Shown here: in pieces, positions 8,011-17,223 of the stretch | Layout of the letters: each line of letters opens with the position of its first letter | Numbering within the stretch: the first letter of the stretch is position 1 | Source of the DNA: Nitrospinaceae bacterium | GTDB lineage: Bacteria; UBA8248 | NCBI GenBank assembly: GCA_018669005.1 | Contig: JABJAL010000056.1 | Span: 1 to 50,970, forward strand | Direction of reading: 5' to 3' | Length of the DNA: 50,970 nt | Notes under the pieces: model-generated | What the model was told of the DNA's origin: nothing | What the model saw: only the letters and a program-made list of their open reading frames with translations | The model's database searches: none | Translations under genes and position numbers: made by a program

Positions 8011-10188
8011 ATGGCGAAGGTGAGGATCTACGAGCTAGCTAAAAAGCTCGGGTACGTGAATAAAGTGTTTGTCGAGGAATTGGCCAAAGAGGGAATAGAG
8101 GTCAAGAGTCACATGAGTACGGTCGATGAGGAAACGGCCGATCTCGTTATGACGCTTTTCTCTCAACAGACGCCCGCCAAGGCCACGCCCGAGAAAAAAG
8201 AGGCTGCCCCGAAAGCTGAAAAAGAGGCTGCCCCGAAAGCTGAAAAAGAGCCCAAAAAAACACAAGAGAAATCTCCTGCAAAGAAAAAATCTGAGCCTGC
8301 CAGTGCCAAGGAGCCTCCTGCGCCACAGAAGCCAAAAGTAGAGGAGCCAGCAGCGCCCGTAAAGGAGGTTCCCCTTGCGCCTGTAGCTGAGGAGCCGGAG
8401 CGCGATGATCGGCGATCCCGGCGCCAGAAGAAAATAAGTCTTCCCGATGCCCTCACTGTAAAAGAACTTGCTGATAAGCTGAGCATCAAGGCAACAGAAG
8501 TTATTAAAGAGCTCATGAAACTTGGCCAGATGACGACTATCAATCAGATGATCGATAACGATACGGCTGAGATTGTTTGCACAGAGTTTGGTTTTGAAGT
8601 CGAAGTTGCCAAAGAGAAGTACGAAGATGTGGTGTTAGCAGAGGAAATTGAGGAGGAGGAAGATAACCCCGAGGATATGGTTTTCCGGGCCCCAGTAATT
8701 ACGGTCATGGGCCATGTTGACCACGGCAAAACTCGTCTCCTCGACGCAATTCGGAACGCGAACGTCATGGACGGTGAGGCGGGGGGTATTACTCAGCATA
8801 TTGGGGCCTACCGGGTGACAACGGAAAAGGGAACCGCCGTTTTTCTCGACACACCGGGCCATGAAGCCTTCACTGCCATGCGCGCACGGGGCGCCCAGGT
8901 CACGGACTTGATAATCCTTGTCGTTGCATCCAACGAGGGCGTTATGCCCCAGACCCGGGAGGCCGTGGCACATGCTAAGGCCGCTGGTGTGCCGATCATG
9001 GTGGCGATGAATAAGATGGATCTGCCCGACGCAAATCCAGACCGCGTGAAGCAACAACTCTCCGAGCTGGAACTCATTCCCGACGATTGGGGTGGCGACA
9101 CCGTGTATAGCCCGGTGTCAGCAAAGGAAGGTGATGGAGTTGATGACTTGCTCGACATTGCAATCCTCCAATCAGAAATGTTGGAACTCAAGGCTAATCC
9201 CTCGCGTAGCGCCAGGGGAATTGTAATTGAGGCAAAACTTGATAAGGGGCGCGGCCCGGTGGCAACGGTTCTCGTGCAACGCGGTACACTATCGGTCGGA
9301 GATAATTTTGTCGCGGGCAGTTGGAACGGGAAAGTCCGTGCCCTGCTTGATGATCAGGGCAGAAAAATTAAGACGGCGGGCCCCTCGACGCCTGTCGAAA
9401 TTTTAGGAATTAGTGGTGTCCCCCAGGCGGGTGACGAGTTTTCCGGCGTTGCCGACGAGCGTACGGCGAGAGAAATAGGTTCTCGCCGCCAGCAGCACGA
9501 ACGCCTAGTCGCAATGCTTCCGATGGCTCGAGTTAGCCTGGACACATTCTTGGAAGGCGTGAAGAAGGGCATTGTCAAAGAGTTGAACATCATTCTCAAG
9601 GCCGATGTTCAAGGAAGTCTTGAGGCCCTCAAGGAAAGCCTCTCAAAGCTGGGTAACGATGAGGTGGCGGTGAAGATCCTTCATGCCTCGGCGGGTGGCA
9701 TCACTGAGACGGACGTCATGCTGGCGGCCGCCTCAGCAGCGATTATTGTCGGCTTCAACGTACGCCCGACACCGGGGGCCGATGAAACGGCCAAGCGCGA
9801 GAAGGTGGACATTCGTCTCTATTCGGTAATTTATCATGCCATCGAGGAAGTAAAGGCAGCCCTTGAGGGAATTCTCGATCCGCACATCAGAGAGATTGTT
9901 CGCGGGCATGCCGAGGTTCGCGATACGTTCCATATTCCGAATGTGGGGCTCATTTCCGGTTGTTATGTTACGGATGGCACGATCCAGCGCGGCTCTGAGG
10001 TGCGTCTCATCCGGGACAGCGTCGTTGTATACACGGGACGTCTTTCCTCGTTGCGCCGCTTTAAAGAGGATGTTTCCGAGGTGCAGCAGAGTTATGAGTG
10101 CGGCATCGGTATCGAGAAATTTCAGGACGTTAAGGAAGGCGACATCATCGAGCCCTTCGTCACCGAGGAGGTAGCCCGGACCCTCTAA
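8011..10188 (+). CDS. infB: Translation initiation factor IF-2
   Basis: A 725-residue GTPase that brings initiator fMet-tRNA to the 30S subunit. An IF2_N domain lies at 1-50, then a Lys/Ala/Pro/Glu-rich linker to about 135 and a second IF2_N domain (about 148-200). The G domain has G1 GHVDHGKT at 234-241, G3 DTPGHEAF and G4 NKMD. The beta-barrel domains and the fMet-tRNA-binding C-terminal domain follow. The start ATG has GGAGG upstream. The linker contains an exact 24-base tandem duplication, described separately. Confidence 0.96.
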   Translation: MAKVRIYELAKKLGYVNKVFVEELAKEGIEVKSHMSTVDEETADLVMTLFSQQTPAKATPEKKEAAPKAEKEAAPKAEKEPKKTQEKSPAKKKSEPASAKEPPAPQKPKVEEPAAPVKEVPLAPVAEEPERDDRRSRRQKKISLPDALTVKELADKLSIKATEVIKELMKLGQMTTINQMIDNDTAEIVCTEFGFEVEVAKEKYEDVVLAEEIEEEEDNPEDMVFRAPVITVMGHVDHGKTRLLDAIRNANVMDGEAGGITQHIGAYRVTTEKGTAVFLDTPGHEAFTAMRARGAQVTDLIILVVASNEGVMPQTREAVAHAKAAGVPIMVAMNKMDLPDANPDRVKQQLSELELIPDDWGGDTVYSPVSAKEGDGVDDLLDIAILQSEMLELKANPSRSARGIVIEAKLDKGRGPVATVLVQRGTLSVGDNFVAGSWNGKVRALLDDQGRKIKTAGPSTPVEILGISGVPQAGDEFSGVADERTAREIGSRRQQHERLVAMLPMARVSLDTFLEGVKKGIVKELNIILKADVQGSLEALKESLSKLGNDEVAVKILHASAGGITETDVMLAAASAAIIVGFNVRPTPGADETAKREKVDIRLYSVIYHAIEEVKAALEGILDPHIREIVRGHAEVRDTFHIPNVGLISGCYVTDGTIQRGSEVRLIRDSVVVYTGRLSSLRRFKEDVSEVQQSYECGIGIEKFQDVKEGDIIEPFVTEEVARTL
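8197..8244 (+). repeat. Exact 24-bp tandem duplication inside infB
   Basis: Two identical 24-base units (8197-8220 and 8221-8244) encode a repeated KEAAPKAE peptide in the low-complexity linker of IF-2. A partial third unit follows. It is in frame and probably neutral; such linkers commonly vary in length. Confidence 0.9.
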
Positions 10189-10228
10189 TCTCAAGCCAGG
10201 GTTCGAGCGCCGGGTTGGAGATAAAAAG

Positions 10229-10519
10229 ATGACAGCCGTGGGTCTTTTGTCCGTGGACCTACACATTCCAGAAAGTCGTTCCCTAAAAGCCAAGCGCAAG
10301 GTTGTTCAATCGATCATTGCCAAGTTGCGGCAGCGCTTCAATGTCGCCGTGGCCGAGGTTGAATTTCAGGACAAATGGCAACGTTGCAAGCTCGGGGTGA
10401 GCGCCGTTTCGAATAGTGGTAGTCACGTTGATGAGCAGCTTCGCTCTGCGCTCGACTCGATTGAGGATATGGTCATGGGACGAGCGGTCATTCTCGACTA
10501 CGATATCGAGATTCTTTAA
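10229..10519 (+). CDS. ylxP: YlxP (DUF503) family protein
   Basis: A 96-residue protein of the DUF503/YlxP family, recognised from the start VGLLSVDLHIPESRSLKAKRKVVQSIIAKLRQRFNVAVAEV and from its usual place between infB and rbfA. The family has a ferredoxin-like fold and is associated with ribosome biogenesis by gene neighbourhood; no biochemical role is certain. GGAG lies nine bases before the ATG. Confidence 0.88.
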   Translation: MTAVGLLSVDLHIPESRSLKAKRKVVQSIIAKLRQRFNVAVAEVEFQDKWQRCKLGVSAVSNSGSHVDEQLRSALDSIEDMVMGRAVILDYDIEIL

Positions 10520-10544
10520 AACCCAAGGCCGGGAGCAAAGGGAT

Positions 10545-10916
10545 ATGCCTTCTAATCATAACTTTCCGCGGTCAGCTCGAGTGGCTGAGTTGATTCATGC
10601 CGAACTCGGGGGGCTGCTATTGAATGGTGTGAAGGATCCTCGAGTGCGGAATGTGGGTATCACTCGGGTCGAGGTTTCTCCCGATCTTCGGGTGGCCAGT
10701 GTGTTTTTTAGTTGCTACGGCGAGGGGCGGGGCTCTGAGGCGGAAATCGAGGAAGGTATGGAAGGGCTCGTGAAGGCGAGTGGATTTCTTCAAGCGAAAT
10801 TGGCTGATGGGCTCGAACTCAGGCGGGTTCCTAAACTTGAATTTCTTGTTGATCGTGGCATCGGGCATAGCGATGAGATCAACCGCATGTTGATGGATTT
10901 GGAAAGAAATAAGTGA
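10545..10916 (+). CDS. rbfA: Ribosome-binding factor RbfA
   Basis: A 123-residue 30S maturation factor with a KH-like fold. Family features are RSARVAELIHAELGGLLLNGVKDPRV near the N-terminus, ITRVEVSPDLRVASVFFS in the middle and RRVPKLEFLVDRGIGHSDEINRML near the end. The open frame extends upstream to 10416, overlapping ylxP. The ATG at 10545 is chosen because GGGAG lies nine bases before it and because the homologous region starts there. Its TGA overlaps the truB GTG. Confidence 0.93.
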   Translation: MPSNHNFPRSARVAELIHAELGGLLLNGVKDPRVRNVGITRVEVSPDLRVASVFFSCYGEGRGSEAEIEEGMEGLVKASGFLQAKLADGLELRRVPKLEFLVDRGIGHSDEINRMLMDLERNK

Positions 10917-11821
10917 AATTCACGGGTGTTTTGAATTTGAAGAAAAAGGCGGGTCCCACTTCGCATGACGTTGTGGCGAGCGTGCGGCAGCTTGTGCCTA
11001 AGAAAACAAAGGTGGGTCATGCGGGCACCCTCGATCCAATGGCCGAGGGTGTGCTTCCTGTTTGTGTGGGGGCGGCCACGAAAATTTTCCCCTATCTTCT
11101 CGATTGCCAGAAAACCTACCGGGCGACGATGATCTTTGGGCGAGTGACGGACACCCAAGACACGACGGGCGAGACGCTATCGGAGGAGGCACCCGGTGAA
11201 ATATCGCTTGTGGAGGCGCAGCGGCTTCTCGACACTTTCAGGGGCGAGGGCATTCAGGTGCCGCCCATGTATTCGGCATTAAAAGTGGGTGGAACTCGCT
11301 TGCACGAGTTGGCCCGGGCGGGAAAAGAGGTCGAGCGCGAGGGCAGGGCGATTACGGTTTTCGATATTCGGGCGCTTGAACTGGTGGGGAGTAGCCTTAC
11401 TTTCGATGTTACTTGCAGCCGCGGTACTTATATTCGCTCGATATGTCACGATGTAGGCGCTCTCCAGGGGAGTGGAGGGTGTATGGATGCCCTCACGAGG
11501 ACCCAATTGGGACCGTTTCGAATCGAGGAGGGGATCTTTCTCGAGGAGGCAGAGGCTTTGGCCGACGAGGGACATTTGCAGGAGAGCTTGATAACGCTCT
11601 CAGATGCTCTGACACATCTGCCGGCCATTACCCTTCGACCCGGTAAAGAGGATCGATTCAGGAACGGGGTGCAACTCGAAAATAGGTATTTTGAGGCCGC
11701 CGAGCCTCTCCAGGGGGACTCGAAGGTGCGTGTTCTAGGCAATAATGGCGATCTGGTCGCGGTCGGAATCATTCTCCCGGGGGGAGAACGTATCCGGGCT
11801 GACAGGGTATTTTCACGGTGA
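10913..11821 (+). CDS. truB: tRNA pseudouridine-55 synthase TruB
   Basis: A 302-residue enzyme that makes pseudouridine 55 in the T loop of tRNAs. The N-terminal GVLNLKKKAGPTSHDVV and the catalytic motif GHAGTLDPMAEGVLPV (Asp41) are typical. The TruB C-terminal domain and a small PUA-like region follow (about 245-300). The GTG start overlaps the rbfA stop in GTGA, suggesting coupled translation. Confidence 0.94.
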   Translation: MKFTGVLNLKKKAGPTSHDVVASVRQLVPKKTKVGHAGTLDPMAEGVLPVCVGAATKIFPYLLDCQKTYRATMIFGRVTDTQDTTGETLSEEAPGEISLVEAQRLLDTFRGEGIQVPPMYSALKVGGTRLHELARAGKEVEREGRAITVFDIRALELVGSSLTFDVTCSRGTYIRSICHDVGALQGSGGCMDALTRTQLGPFRIEEGIFLEEAEALADEGHLQESLITLSDALTHLPAITLRPGKEDRFRNGVQLENRYFEAAEPLQGDSKVRVLGNNGDLVAVGIILPGGERIRADRVFSR

Positions 11822-11840
11822 AATTCTTTTAATTCTGATA

Positions 11841-11869
11841 TTTACATTGATTGCTAAGTTCGCTACAAT
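11841..11869 (+). promoter_or_regulatory. Sigma-70-type promoter for rpsO-pnp
   Basis: TTTACA (11841-11846) and TACAAT (11864-11869) are separated by exactly 17 bases; each differs from consensus at one position. It lies in the 127-base gap between truB and rpsO, giving a leader of about 70 bases. Confidence 0.7.
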
Positions 11870-11907
11870 CGCCCGCCGAAGAGTAAGAAATCCGTAAATT
11901 AATGACA

Positions 11908-11924
11908 GCCCGGATCCGCCGGGC
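11908..11924 (+). promoter_or_regulatory. Hairpin in the rpsO leader
   Basis: GCCCGG and CCGGGC pair perfectly around a five-base loop, upstream of the rpsO ribosome binding site. S15 represses its own mRNA through leader structures in several bacteria, so this may be an S15 operator, but the fold is short and no homologous operator was recognised. Confidence 0.4.
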
Positions 11925-11948
11925 CAGGCAAACCGAGGTGAAAGCAGA

Positions 11949-12218
11949 ATGACCATGACGAAGGACGAGAAGACAGAAGTTATCGACAGCTACAAGACAC
12001 ACGAAGGCGACACTGGCTCGCCAGAGGTCCAGGTTGCAATCATCACAGAACGAATCACTTATCTCACAGACCATTTCAAAGTTCACAAGAAAGATCATCA
12101 CTCCAGAACAGGTCTGTTGAAGCTCGTAGGACAGCGGAGGCGCTTGCTCGATTATCTGAGAGATAAAGAAGTCGGTCGCTACCGCACCTTGATTCAGCGC
12201 CTCGGCATTCGCCGCTAA
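11949..12218 (+). CDS. rpsO: Ribosomal protein S15
   Basis: An 89-residue 30S protein. It has the S15 features [57 protein letters not shown] and the ending [12 protein letters not shown]. Length is exact for the family. A second Met codon two codons later (11955) could also be used; AGGTG lies upstream. Its own promoter precedes it and pnp follows 54 bases later, the usual rpsO-pnp pair. Confidence 0.96.
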   Translation: MTMTKDEKTEVIDSYKTHEGDTGSPEVQVAIITERITYLTDHFKVHKKDHHSRTGLLKLVGQRRRLLDYLRDKEVGRYRTLIQRLGIRR

Positions 12219-12232
12219 GCGTTCCGGTATCT

Positions 12233-12248
12233 GCCGCTAGAGAGCGGC
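12233..12248 (+). promoter_or_regulatory. Hairpin between rpsO and pnp
   Basis: GCCGCT and AGCGGC pair perfectly around an AGAG loop, 25 bases before the pnp start. In enteric bacteria the pnp leader is a hairpin cut by RNase III for autoregulation; a similar role here is inference from position only. Confidence 0.35.
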
Positions 12249-12272
12249 CAACCTCCAGAGAGATCCCTAATC

Positions 12273-14408
12273 ATGCCAGCTACGCGAAAAGAATTATCCA
12301 TCAATGGATTTAACCTCGCCTTCGAGACGGGCGAGATTGCCAAACAGGCCCATGGCGCCGTCATGATGTACTATGGCGAAACCCAGGTGTTATGCACCGC
12401 CTGTGCTGCTTCCACACCCCGCACGGGTTTCGATTTTTTCCCCCTGACCGTTGACTACCGTGAGGGTTTCTACGCAGCGGGGGTGATACCGGGCAATTTC
12501 TTCCGGCGCGAGGCGCGTCCCGGTGAGCGGGAGGTTCTGACCTGCCGCCTCATTGATCGGCCAATTCGTCCGCTGTTCCCGGAATCGTTCCAGTGCGAGA
12601 CGATGATTCAGATCATGGTCATGTCCTATGATGGGGTTTGTGACTCAGATATTCTGGCCATCAATGGCACCTCGGCCGCGCTCCACATCTCAGACATTCC
12701 CTTTGCCGGCCCCATTGGCGCCGTGCGCGTGGGCCGGATCGATGGCGAGATCATTGTCAACCCCACTTTAGATCAGCAAATCGACAGCGATGTGAATTGT
12801 GTGATGGTGGGGACCGCCGATGCCATGGTGATGGTCGAGGCGGGAAGCTTCGAGGTCTCAGAGGATGTCTACATGGACGCCTTCGAGAAGGGCCACGAGG
12901 TCATTAAACAGCTATGTGCCGTGCAAGAAGATCTTAGAGCAGAGATTGGCAAGCCTAAACGCGAGCTCGATGAAGAGGTGGTCAATGAGGCCGTTAGGTC
13001 GCGAGTCTATGAGATTGCTGAGCCTCTTCTCAAAAAGGCAGCCGGAATTCATGAAAAACTTGCCCAGTACCAGGCTATCGGGGAGGCCAAGGCGGCCTGT
13101 ATCGATGCGCTGTGTACTGGTGAGGATGACGCCCCGGATAAGAAAGAGGTCAGCGGTCATTTTTCTAATGCCGAGCATGATGTTTTCCGTGGCCTGATAC
13201 TGAATGACAAAATCAGGGCCGACGGACGCAGTTTTACCGAGGTTCGCCCCATCACGATCCGCATGAACCCGCTTGCCAGAACCCACGGCAGCGTTTTGTT
13301 TACGCGTGGCGAGACACAGGCGCTTGTCAACGCAACTTTGGGGACCTCGAAGGACGCTCAGCTCATCGATACCCTGGATGGTAAGACCGACCGCACCTTC
13401 TTGCTTCACTATAATTTCCCCGGTTTCAGTGTGGGAGAGGCGAAACCCAACCGGGGACCCGGACGCCGCGAGATTGGTCACGGCGCGCTCGCCCGGCGGG
13501 CGGTTCAGGCCGTTCTTCCCGACCAGGATGACTTCCCCTACACCCTCAGAGTTGTCTCGGACATTACCGAGAGCAACGGAAGCTCCTCGATGGCCACCAT
13601 CTGTGGAGCGAGCCTATCGCTCATGGCAGCAGGTGTTCCTATCACTTCACCGGTTGCCGGTGTGGCCATGGGTTTGGTGAGCGATGAGAAAACGGGAAAT
13701 ACAGCAATTCTTACTGACATTCTTGGCATCGAGGACCATCTTGGTGATATGGACTTTAAGGTGGGTGGCACCCGCGAGGGTATTACCGCCCTCCAGATGG
13801 ACATTAAAATTGAGGGCCTAAAGTTCAGCCTCGTGCGCGATGCGCTGGCCCAGGCCAAGGTGGCGAGGCTTCACGTCCTCGACAAGATGGACGCCGTCCT
13901 TGCCCAGCCAACCGAGGAAATCTCCCCGTTTGCACCTCGTATCCTCTCCATTCAGATTGCCAAGGATCGTGTTCGCGACGTTATCGGACCTGGCGGGAAG
14001 GTAATTCGCAGCATTGTTGAGGAGACTGGTGCTCAAATTGATATCGAGGATGATGGCACGGTATTCGTCTCCTCGACCGATGAGGCGAGTGCTCGCCGCG
14101 CCATTGAGATTGTCCGGGAGATTACCCAGGAGGCCGAACCGAATAAAATTTACTATGGAACGGTTCGTAAAATCATGGATTTTGGCGCCTTCGTCGAAAT
14201 TTTCCCGGGAACGGATGGTCTCTGCCACATCTCGATGATCTCAAAAGATCGCATCAAGGCTGTTACCGATGTTCTCAAGGAAGGGGACCAGATTTTGGTG
14301 AAATGCCTTGAGGTCGAGGGCAACGGTCGTATTCGCCTCTCGATGAAGGATGTTAAGGAAGAGGATGTGCCCGACGAGTATAAAGAGCATTTTAAGGCGG
14401 TGGAATAG
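12273..14408 (+). CDS. pnp: Polyribonucleotide nucleotidyltransferase (PNPase)
   Basis: A 711-residue phosphorolytic 3'-5' exoribonuclease of the RNA degradosome. Two RNase PH domains (about 10-215 and 310-545) are linked by an all-alpha segment. A KH domain follows ([36 protein letters not shown], about 555-615), then an S1 domain ([28 protein letters not shown], about 625-695). It lacks the long acidic tail of some proteobacterial enzymes. A strong terminator follows. Confidence 0.97.
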   Translation: MPATRKELSINGFNLAFETGEIAKQAHGAVMMYYGETQVLCTACAASTPRTGFDFFPLTVDYREGFYAAGVIPGNFFRREARPGEREVLTCRLIDRPIRPLFPESFQCETMIQIMVMSYDGVCDSDILAINGTSAALHISDIPFAGPIGAVRVGRIDGEIIVNPTLDQQIDSDVNCVMVGTADAMVMVEAGSFEVSEDVYMDAFEKGHEVIKQLCAVQEDLRAEIGKPKRELDEEVVNEAVRSRVYEIAEPLLKKAAGIHEKLAQYQAIGEAKAACIDALCTGEDDAPDKKEVSGHFSNAEHDVFRGLILNDKIRADGRSFTEVRPITIRMNPLARTHGSVLFTRGETQALVNATLGTSKDAQLIDTLDGKTDRTFLLHYNFPGFSVGEAKPNRGPGRREIGHGALARRAVQAVLPDQDDFPYTLRVVSDITESNGSSSMATICGASLSLMAAGVPITSPVAGVAMGLVSDEKTGNTAILTDILGIEDHLGDMDFKVGGTREGITALQMDIKIEGLKFSLVRDALAQAKVARLHVLDKMDAVLAQPTEEISPFAPRILSIQIAKDRVRDVIGPGGKVIRSIVEETGAQIDIEDDGTVFVSSTDEASARRAIEIVREITQEAEPNKIYYGTVRKIMDFGAFVEIFPGTDGLCHISMISKDRIKAVTDVLKEGDQILVKCLEVEGNGRIRLSMKDVKEEDVPDEYKEHFKAVE

Positions 14409-14440
14409 GGCTCCGAATAATTTTTAGTTTCAGACATGAA

Positions 14441-14471
14441 AAAGCCGGCCCTCATCGGGTCGGCTTTTTTT
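14441..14471 (+). terminator. Rho-independent terminator after pnp
   Basis: A nine-base-pair stem (AGCCGGCCC / GGGTCGGCT, loop TCATC) is followed by seven T and preceded by an A-run. It closes the rimP-pnp cluster and, read the other way, could also stop transcription coming from flgM. Confidence 0.88.
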
Positions 14472-14494
14472 GTTTGTGTGTTGAATATAGGCGG

Positions 14495-14830
14495 CTAGGG
14501 GCCGAATGACTTCATTTCCTTGAGCGCATCGAGGATGACTTTTTCCGCGATATCCTCGCCCGGAACATGGTAGTCGTCTGCCTCGATTTTGGCTTTGATT
14601 TCGCTCACCAGCTCTGTGCGGATGTCGGCGATCTCGGCTAGCGCCTTTTGGATGCGTCCCATCATCACCGCCTGCTCGCTAACCTCGATATTGTCACCGG
14701 CTGGCGCTTCAGCGGATGGACCGGGAGATGAGGCTCCGCCCTTGGCCTTTTCGGCATCTTGGCGGCGACGGAGGGAGTCGGTGTAGCTCTCGCCCGATAT
14801 TTTTCTTCGAATAGGATCCATGTCGATCAT
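14495..14830 (-). CDS. flgM: Anti-sigma-28 factor FlgM-like protein
   Basis: A 111-residue protein with the FlgM arrangement: a basic disordered N-terminus (MDPIRRKISGESYTDSLRRR), a low-complexity linker, then VEVS-like IEVSEQAVMMGRIQKALAEI. The C-terminal sigma-binding helix region is IRTELVSEIKAKIEADDYHVPGEDIAEKVILDAL, very like FlgM. FlgM binds FliA (sigma-28) and holds back late flagellar genes until the hook is complete. It lies 34 bases after a co-oriented unknown gene. No structural flagellar genes are in the window, so the pair is isolated. An alternative start is the Met at residue 4. Confidence 0.78.
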   Translation of the reverse strand: MIDMDPIRRKISGESYTDSLRRRQDAEKAKGGASSPGPSAEAPAGDNIEVSEQAVMMGRIQKALAEIADIRTELVSEIKAKIEADDYHVPGEDIAEKVILDALKEMKSFGP

Positions 14831-14864
14831 GGATACTTCCTTCTCTGGTGGTCGTTAGTAGAAA

Positions 14865-15431
14865 TCAGAGAACTTCACCCAAAATATTTTTCACCAACTG
14901 GCTAAGTTCAGTTTTAATAGCCTCGCGTGTATTATTGCTCAGCGGAACAACTTCTTCACCCGTTGTCTTGTTGACGATGGCTTGGTCTTGGCCGTCATCG
15001 TCCTGGCTAACTTCTAAACCAAACGACTCGATGAGGCTAATAAAAGCGGCCCGGCCTTTGTCCTGTACCTCGGCAGTTTCTATGCTTTCACCCTCTGTCC
15101 CTCGATCTTCGGTCTCTACTCCTCCATCGGCATTTTCGACGTCTTCTTGAGAGGCCCTAAGCGCTTGAGAGACCGCCGCCGGAAGGGGTGAAGGTTTTTC
15201 TAAGTATTGATCGACAAAGCGTTCGGTCATCTCCTCGATGTTCTGCTGTCTGTGCATCGAGGCTGCTGCATGCGCTTCATCAGCAGCCCTCCTGGCAGCA
15301 TCAGAGATTTCCACCGAGGCGGCTGGATTATCCTTCAGCTTGGCACCAGCGATGCGCTCGCCCACCCGCTGCTGCCGCAGGTAGCTTTGTTGAACGTTAT
15401 TCGCTAGATATGGAGCAATTCTGCCAACCAT
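14865..15431 (-). CDS. Unknown protein encoded with flgM, possibly flagellum-associated
   Basis: A 188-residue protein I do not recognise. It has no signal peptide or membrane segment. Features are PAASVEISDAARRAADEAHAA near residues 37-57, which recalls the VEISxxAR motif of small flagellum-associated proteins and FlgM, then an acidic linker (about 95-125) and a C-terminal helical part ending TREAIKTELSQLVKNILGEVL. GGGAG lies nine bases before the ATG. Co-transcription with flgM and a sigma-54-like promoter upstream suggest a motility role, which is an inference. Confidence 0.65.
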   Translation of the reverse strand: MVGRIAPYLANNVQQSYLRQQRVGERIAGAKLKDNPAASVEISDAARRAADEAHAAASMHRQQNIEEMTERFVDQYLEKPSPLPAAVSQALRASQEDVENADGGVETEDRGTEGESIETAEVQDKGRAAFISLIESFGLEVSQDDDGQDQAIVNKTTGEEVVPLSNNTREAIKTELSQLVKNILGEVL

Positions 15432-15496
15432 AGACGACCACTCCCGGTAGGGGTCGTGTAACCCAAATATATCTCAACAAGGGACAGCCCGCGAAC

Positions 15497-15512
15497 TGCA
15501 ATAGGCTGGCCC
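15497..15512 (-). promoter_or_regulatory. Sigma-54-type (-24/-12) promoter candidate for the flgM pair
   Basis: On the minus strand GGGCCAGCCTATTGCA matches the -24/-12 consensus with GG and GC spaced by ten bases and an exact TTGCA -12 box. Transcription would start about 55 bases before the first gene. Sigma-54 often drives middle flagellar genes. Confidence 0.5.
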
Positions 15513-15628
15513 CATATCTACTCTTCCATTTCCCCTAACGGCACTCCTGAGGGGAACTTGAGTAAGATTTATGTTGTTTTTTAATTTTATATATATCAAT
15601 AGGTTACGGGTGTTCCGCTGATTGATTG

Positions 15629-16981
15629 TCAGCTTCCGACCCTTGCCACCGGCTCGCCTATACCCGCTTGTCCCGTGACCTCGCCATCCTTCATCACCAC
15701 ATTTCCGCGAACGATTGTCATCACCGGCGCCCCTTTTGTCTTCATCCCATCGAACGGCGTCCACTTGCACTTGGACACAATGTCGGCGTCTCGGAGTGTT
15801 TCCTCGCGCTCCATGTCCACGATGATGAGGTCGGCGTCTGCGCCTATCTGGATTGCTCCTTTCCGCGGAAAAAGGTGGAAAAGGCGGGCAGGCTGCTCGC
15901 AGCATATTTTAACCCACTGATTGAGGGTCATGAGCCCATCACTTACAGCAGTGAGCATGACGCGGACAGTGGTTTCGACCCCTGGGATGCCGAAGGGGGC
16001 ATCGTGGATGTTATCGACGCCGGCCTCCTTCAGGGCTCGGGGGAAGGGGCAGTGGTCCGTCCCGATGGTGTCCACCATATTTTGGCCGAGATAGGCACGC
16101 ATGCCATCTTTCACCTCGGGGGCCCGAAGAACGGGCGTGAATTTCACGAACGGACCCTTTTCCTTCAAAGAATCGGTGTCCATGAAAAAGTATTGTGGGC
16201 AGCTTTCGGCGAAGATTTGAACACCGCGCTCCCTGGCCGCATGAATCGCATCGAGAAGGCGGGGCTGGCTTACGTGGGCGACGAGGACGGTGCATCCGGT
16301 CAACTCGGCTAGCGAGATGGCGTCCATCGTTGCCACGTACTCGCTCTCGGGGTTGCGCCAGTCGCTGATGCACATGTAGTCGGTGCGACCGTCGGCGTCG
16401 ATTTGTGCCTTGGCCTTTTTGAGAATTGAATCGCTCTCGCAGTGGAGCATTACGGTGCCGCCGAAGGTCTTCACCTCGCGCATGACGTTGAGTAGTACGC
16501 CTTCGGACAGATCAGGCACCCCGTGAAGCTCGCAAATAAAGCCCTTGAATCCCAGTGCCCCGCCATCCCACATGGGTTTTAGATGCTCAAGATTATCCAG
16601 GTCGATGCCGCCCAATTGTCCAAAATCCACCACGGCACGAGAGTTTATATACTCAGTCTTCTCTTCAAGAATTTTTCTTGTGTAAACGAGAGGCTCGCTG
16701 CGGTGGTGGTCAACAACAGTTGTTATCCCGCCCCTTGCCGCTGCCATTGTTCCTGTTGTCCAGTCCTCTCGATCCGTGAAGCCCGGATCCATCATGTGTA
16801 CATGCTCGTCCACCATACCGGGAAGAACAAAGCGCCCCTCGGCATCTATTTCACGGGCAGCTCCGGCCTCCTTTTCACTCGTGATGGCCGAGATGCGACC
16901 ACCAGTCACGTAGATGTGGCCTGCAAAGGTGGACGATGGGGTAACTATTTGCGCGTTCGATACAACGAGATCGGCCGTCAT
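15629..16981 (-). CDS. Cyclic amidohydrolase (dihydroorotase/hydantoinase/allantoinase type)
   Basis: A 450-residue metal-dependent TIM-barrel hydrolase of cyclic amides. All binuclear-site residues are present: H60 and H62 (GMVDEHVHM), the carboxylated Lys K146 (GALGFKGF), H180 (MLHCE), H236 (VAHVS) and D309 (GTDHCPF). The C-terminal ADLIIVDMEREETL and PVMTIVRGNVVMKDGEV are typical of the hydantoinase group. The longest frame starts at a TTG (17008), but the ATG at 16981 is preferred because GAGG lies eight bases before it. The substrate is uncertain; no pyrimidine or purine genes are adjacent. It is divergent from the methyltransferase gene at 17224. Confidence 0.85.
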   Translation of the reverse strand: MTADLVVSNAQIVTPSSTFAGHIYVTGGRISAITSEKEAGAAREIDAEGRFVLPGMVDEHVHMMDPGFTDREDWTTGTMAAARGGITTVVDHHRSEPLVYTRKILEEKTEYINSRAVVDFGQLGGIDLDNLEHLKPMWDGGALGFKGFICELHGVPDLSEGVLLNVMREVKTFGGTVMLHCESDSILKKAKAQIDADGRTDYMCISDWRNPESEYVATMDAISLAELTGCTVLVAHVSQPRLLDAIHAARERGVQIFAESCPQYFFMDTDSLKEKGPFVKFTPVLRAPEVKDGMRAYLGQNMVDTIGTDHCPFPRALKEAGVDNIHDAPFGIPGVETTVRVMLTAVSDGLMTLNQWVKICCEQPARLFHLFPRKGAIQIGADADLIIVDMEREETLRDADIVSKCKWTPFDGMKTKGAPVMTIVRGNVVMKDGEVTGQAGIGEPVARVGS

Positions 16982-17223
16982 GAAAAAAACCTCATTAAGG
17001 GCTGCCAAATATCGGCAGTCGGGAAACCTGCATGATATGGAAACTTATTCCGCGAACCAGTTTATTTTGGGGCCACCCTATCTATTGATCAAGCGGCTCT
17101 GGTTCAGGGTGGTTTTCCCTGATAAAGCCGCCGCCTATGTGATACGATTTAATTATTGACATCATATTCTCTCAAATTTAAGTACAAACATTCAATGGCA
17201 CGAACCATTCGGAGGAAATTACT

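Noticed and set aside
15626-16312. Open frame of 228 codons opposite the amidohydrolase gene
   Set aside because: It is a shadow of a well-supported gene with all catalytic residues.
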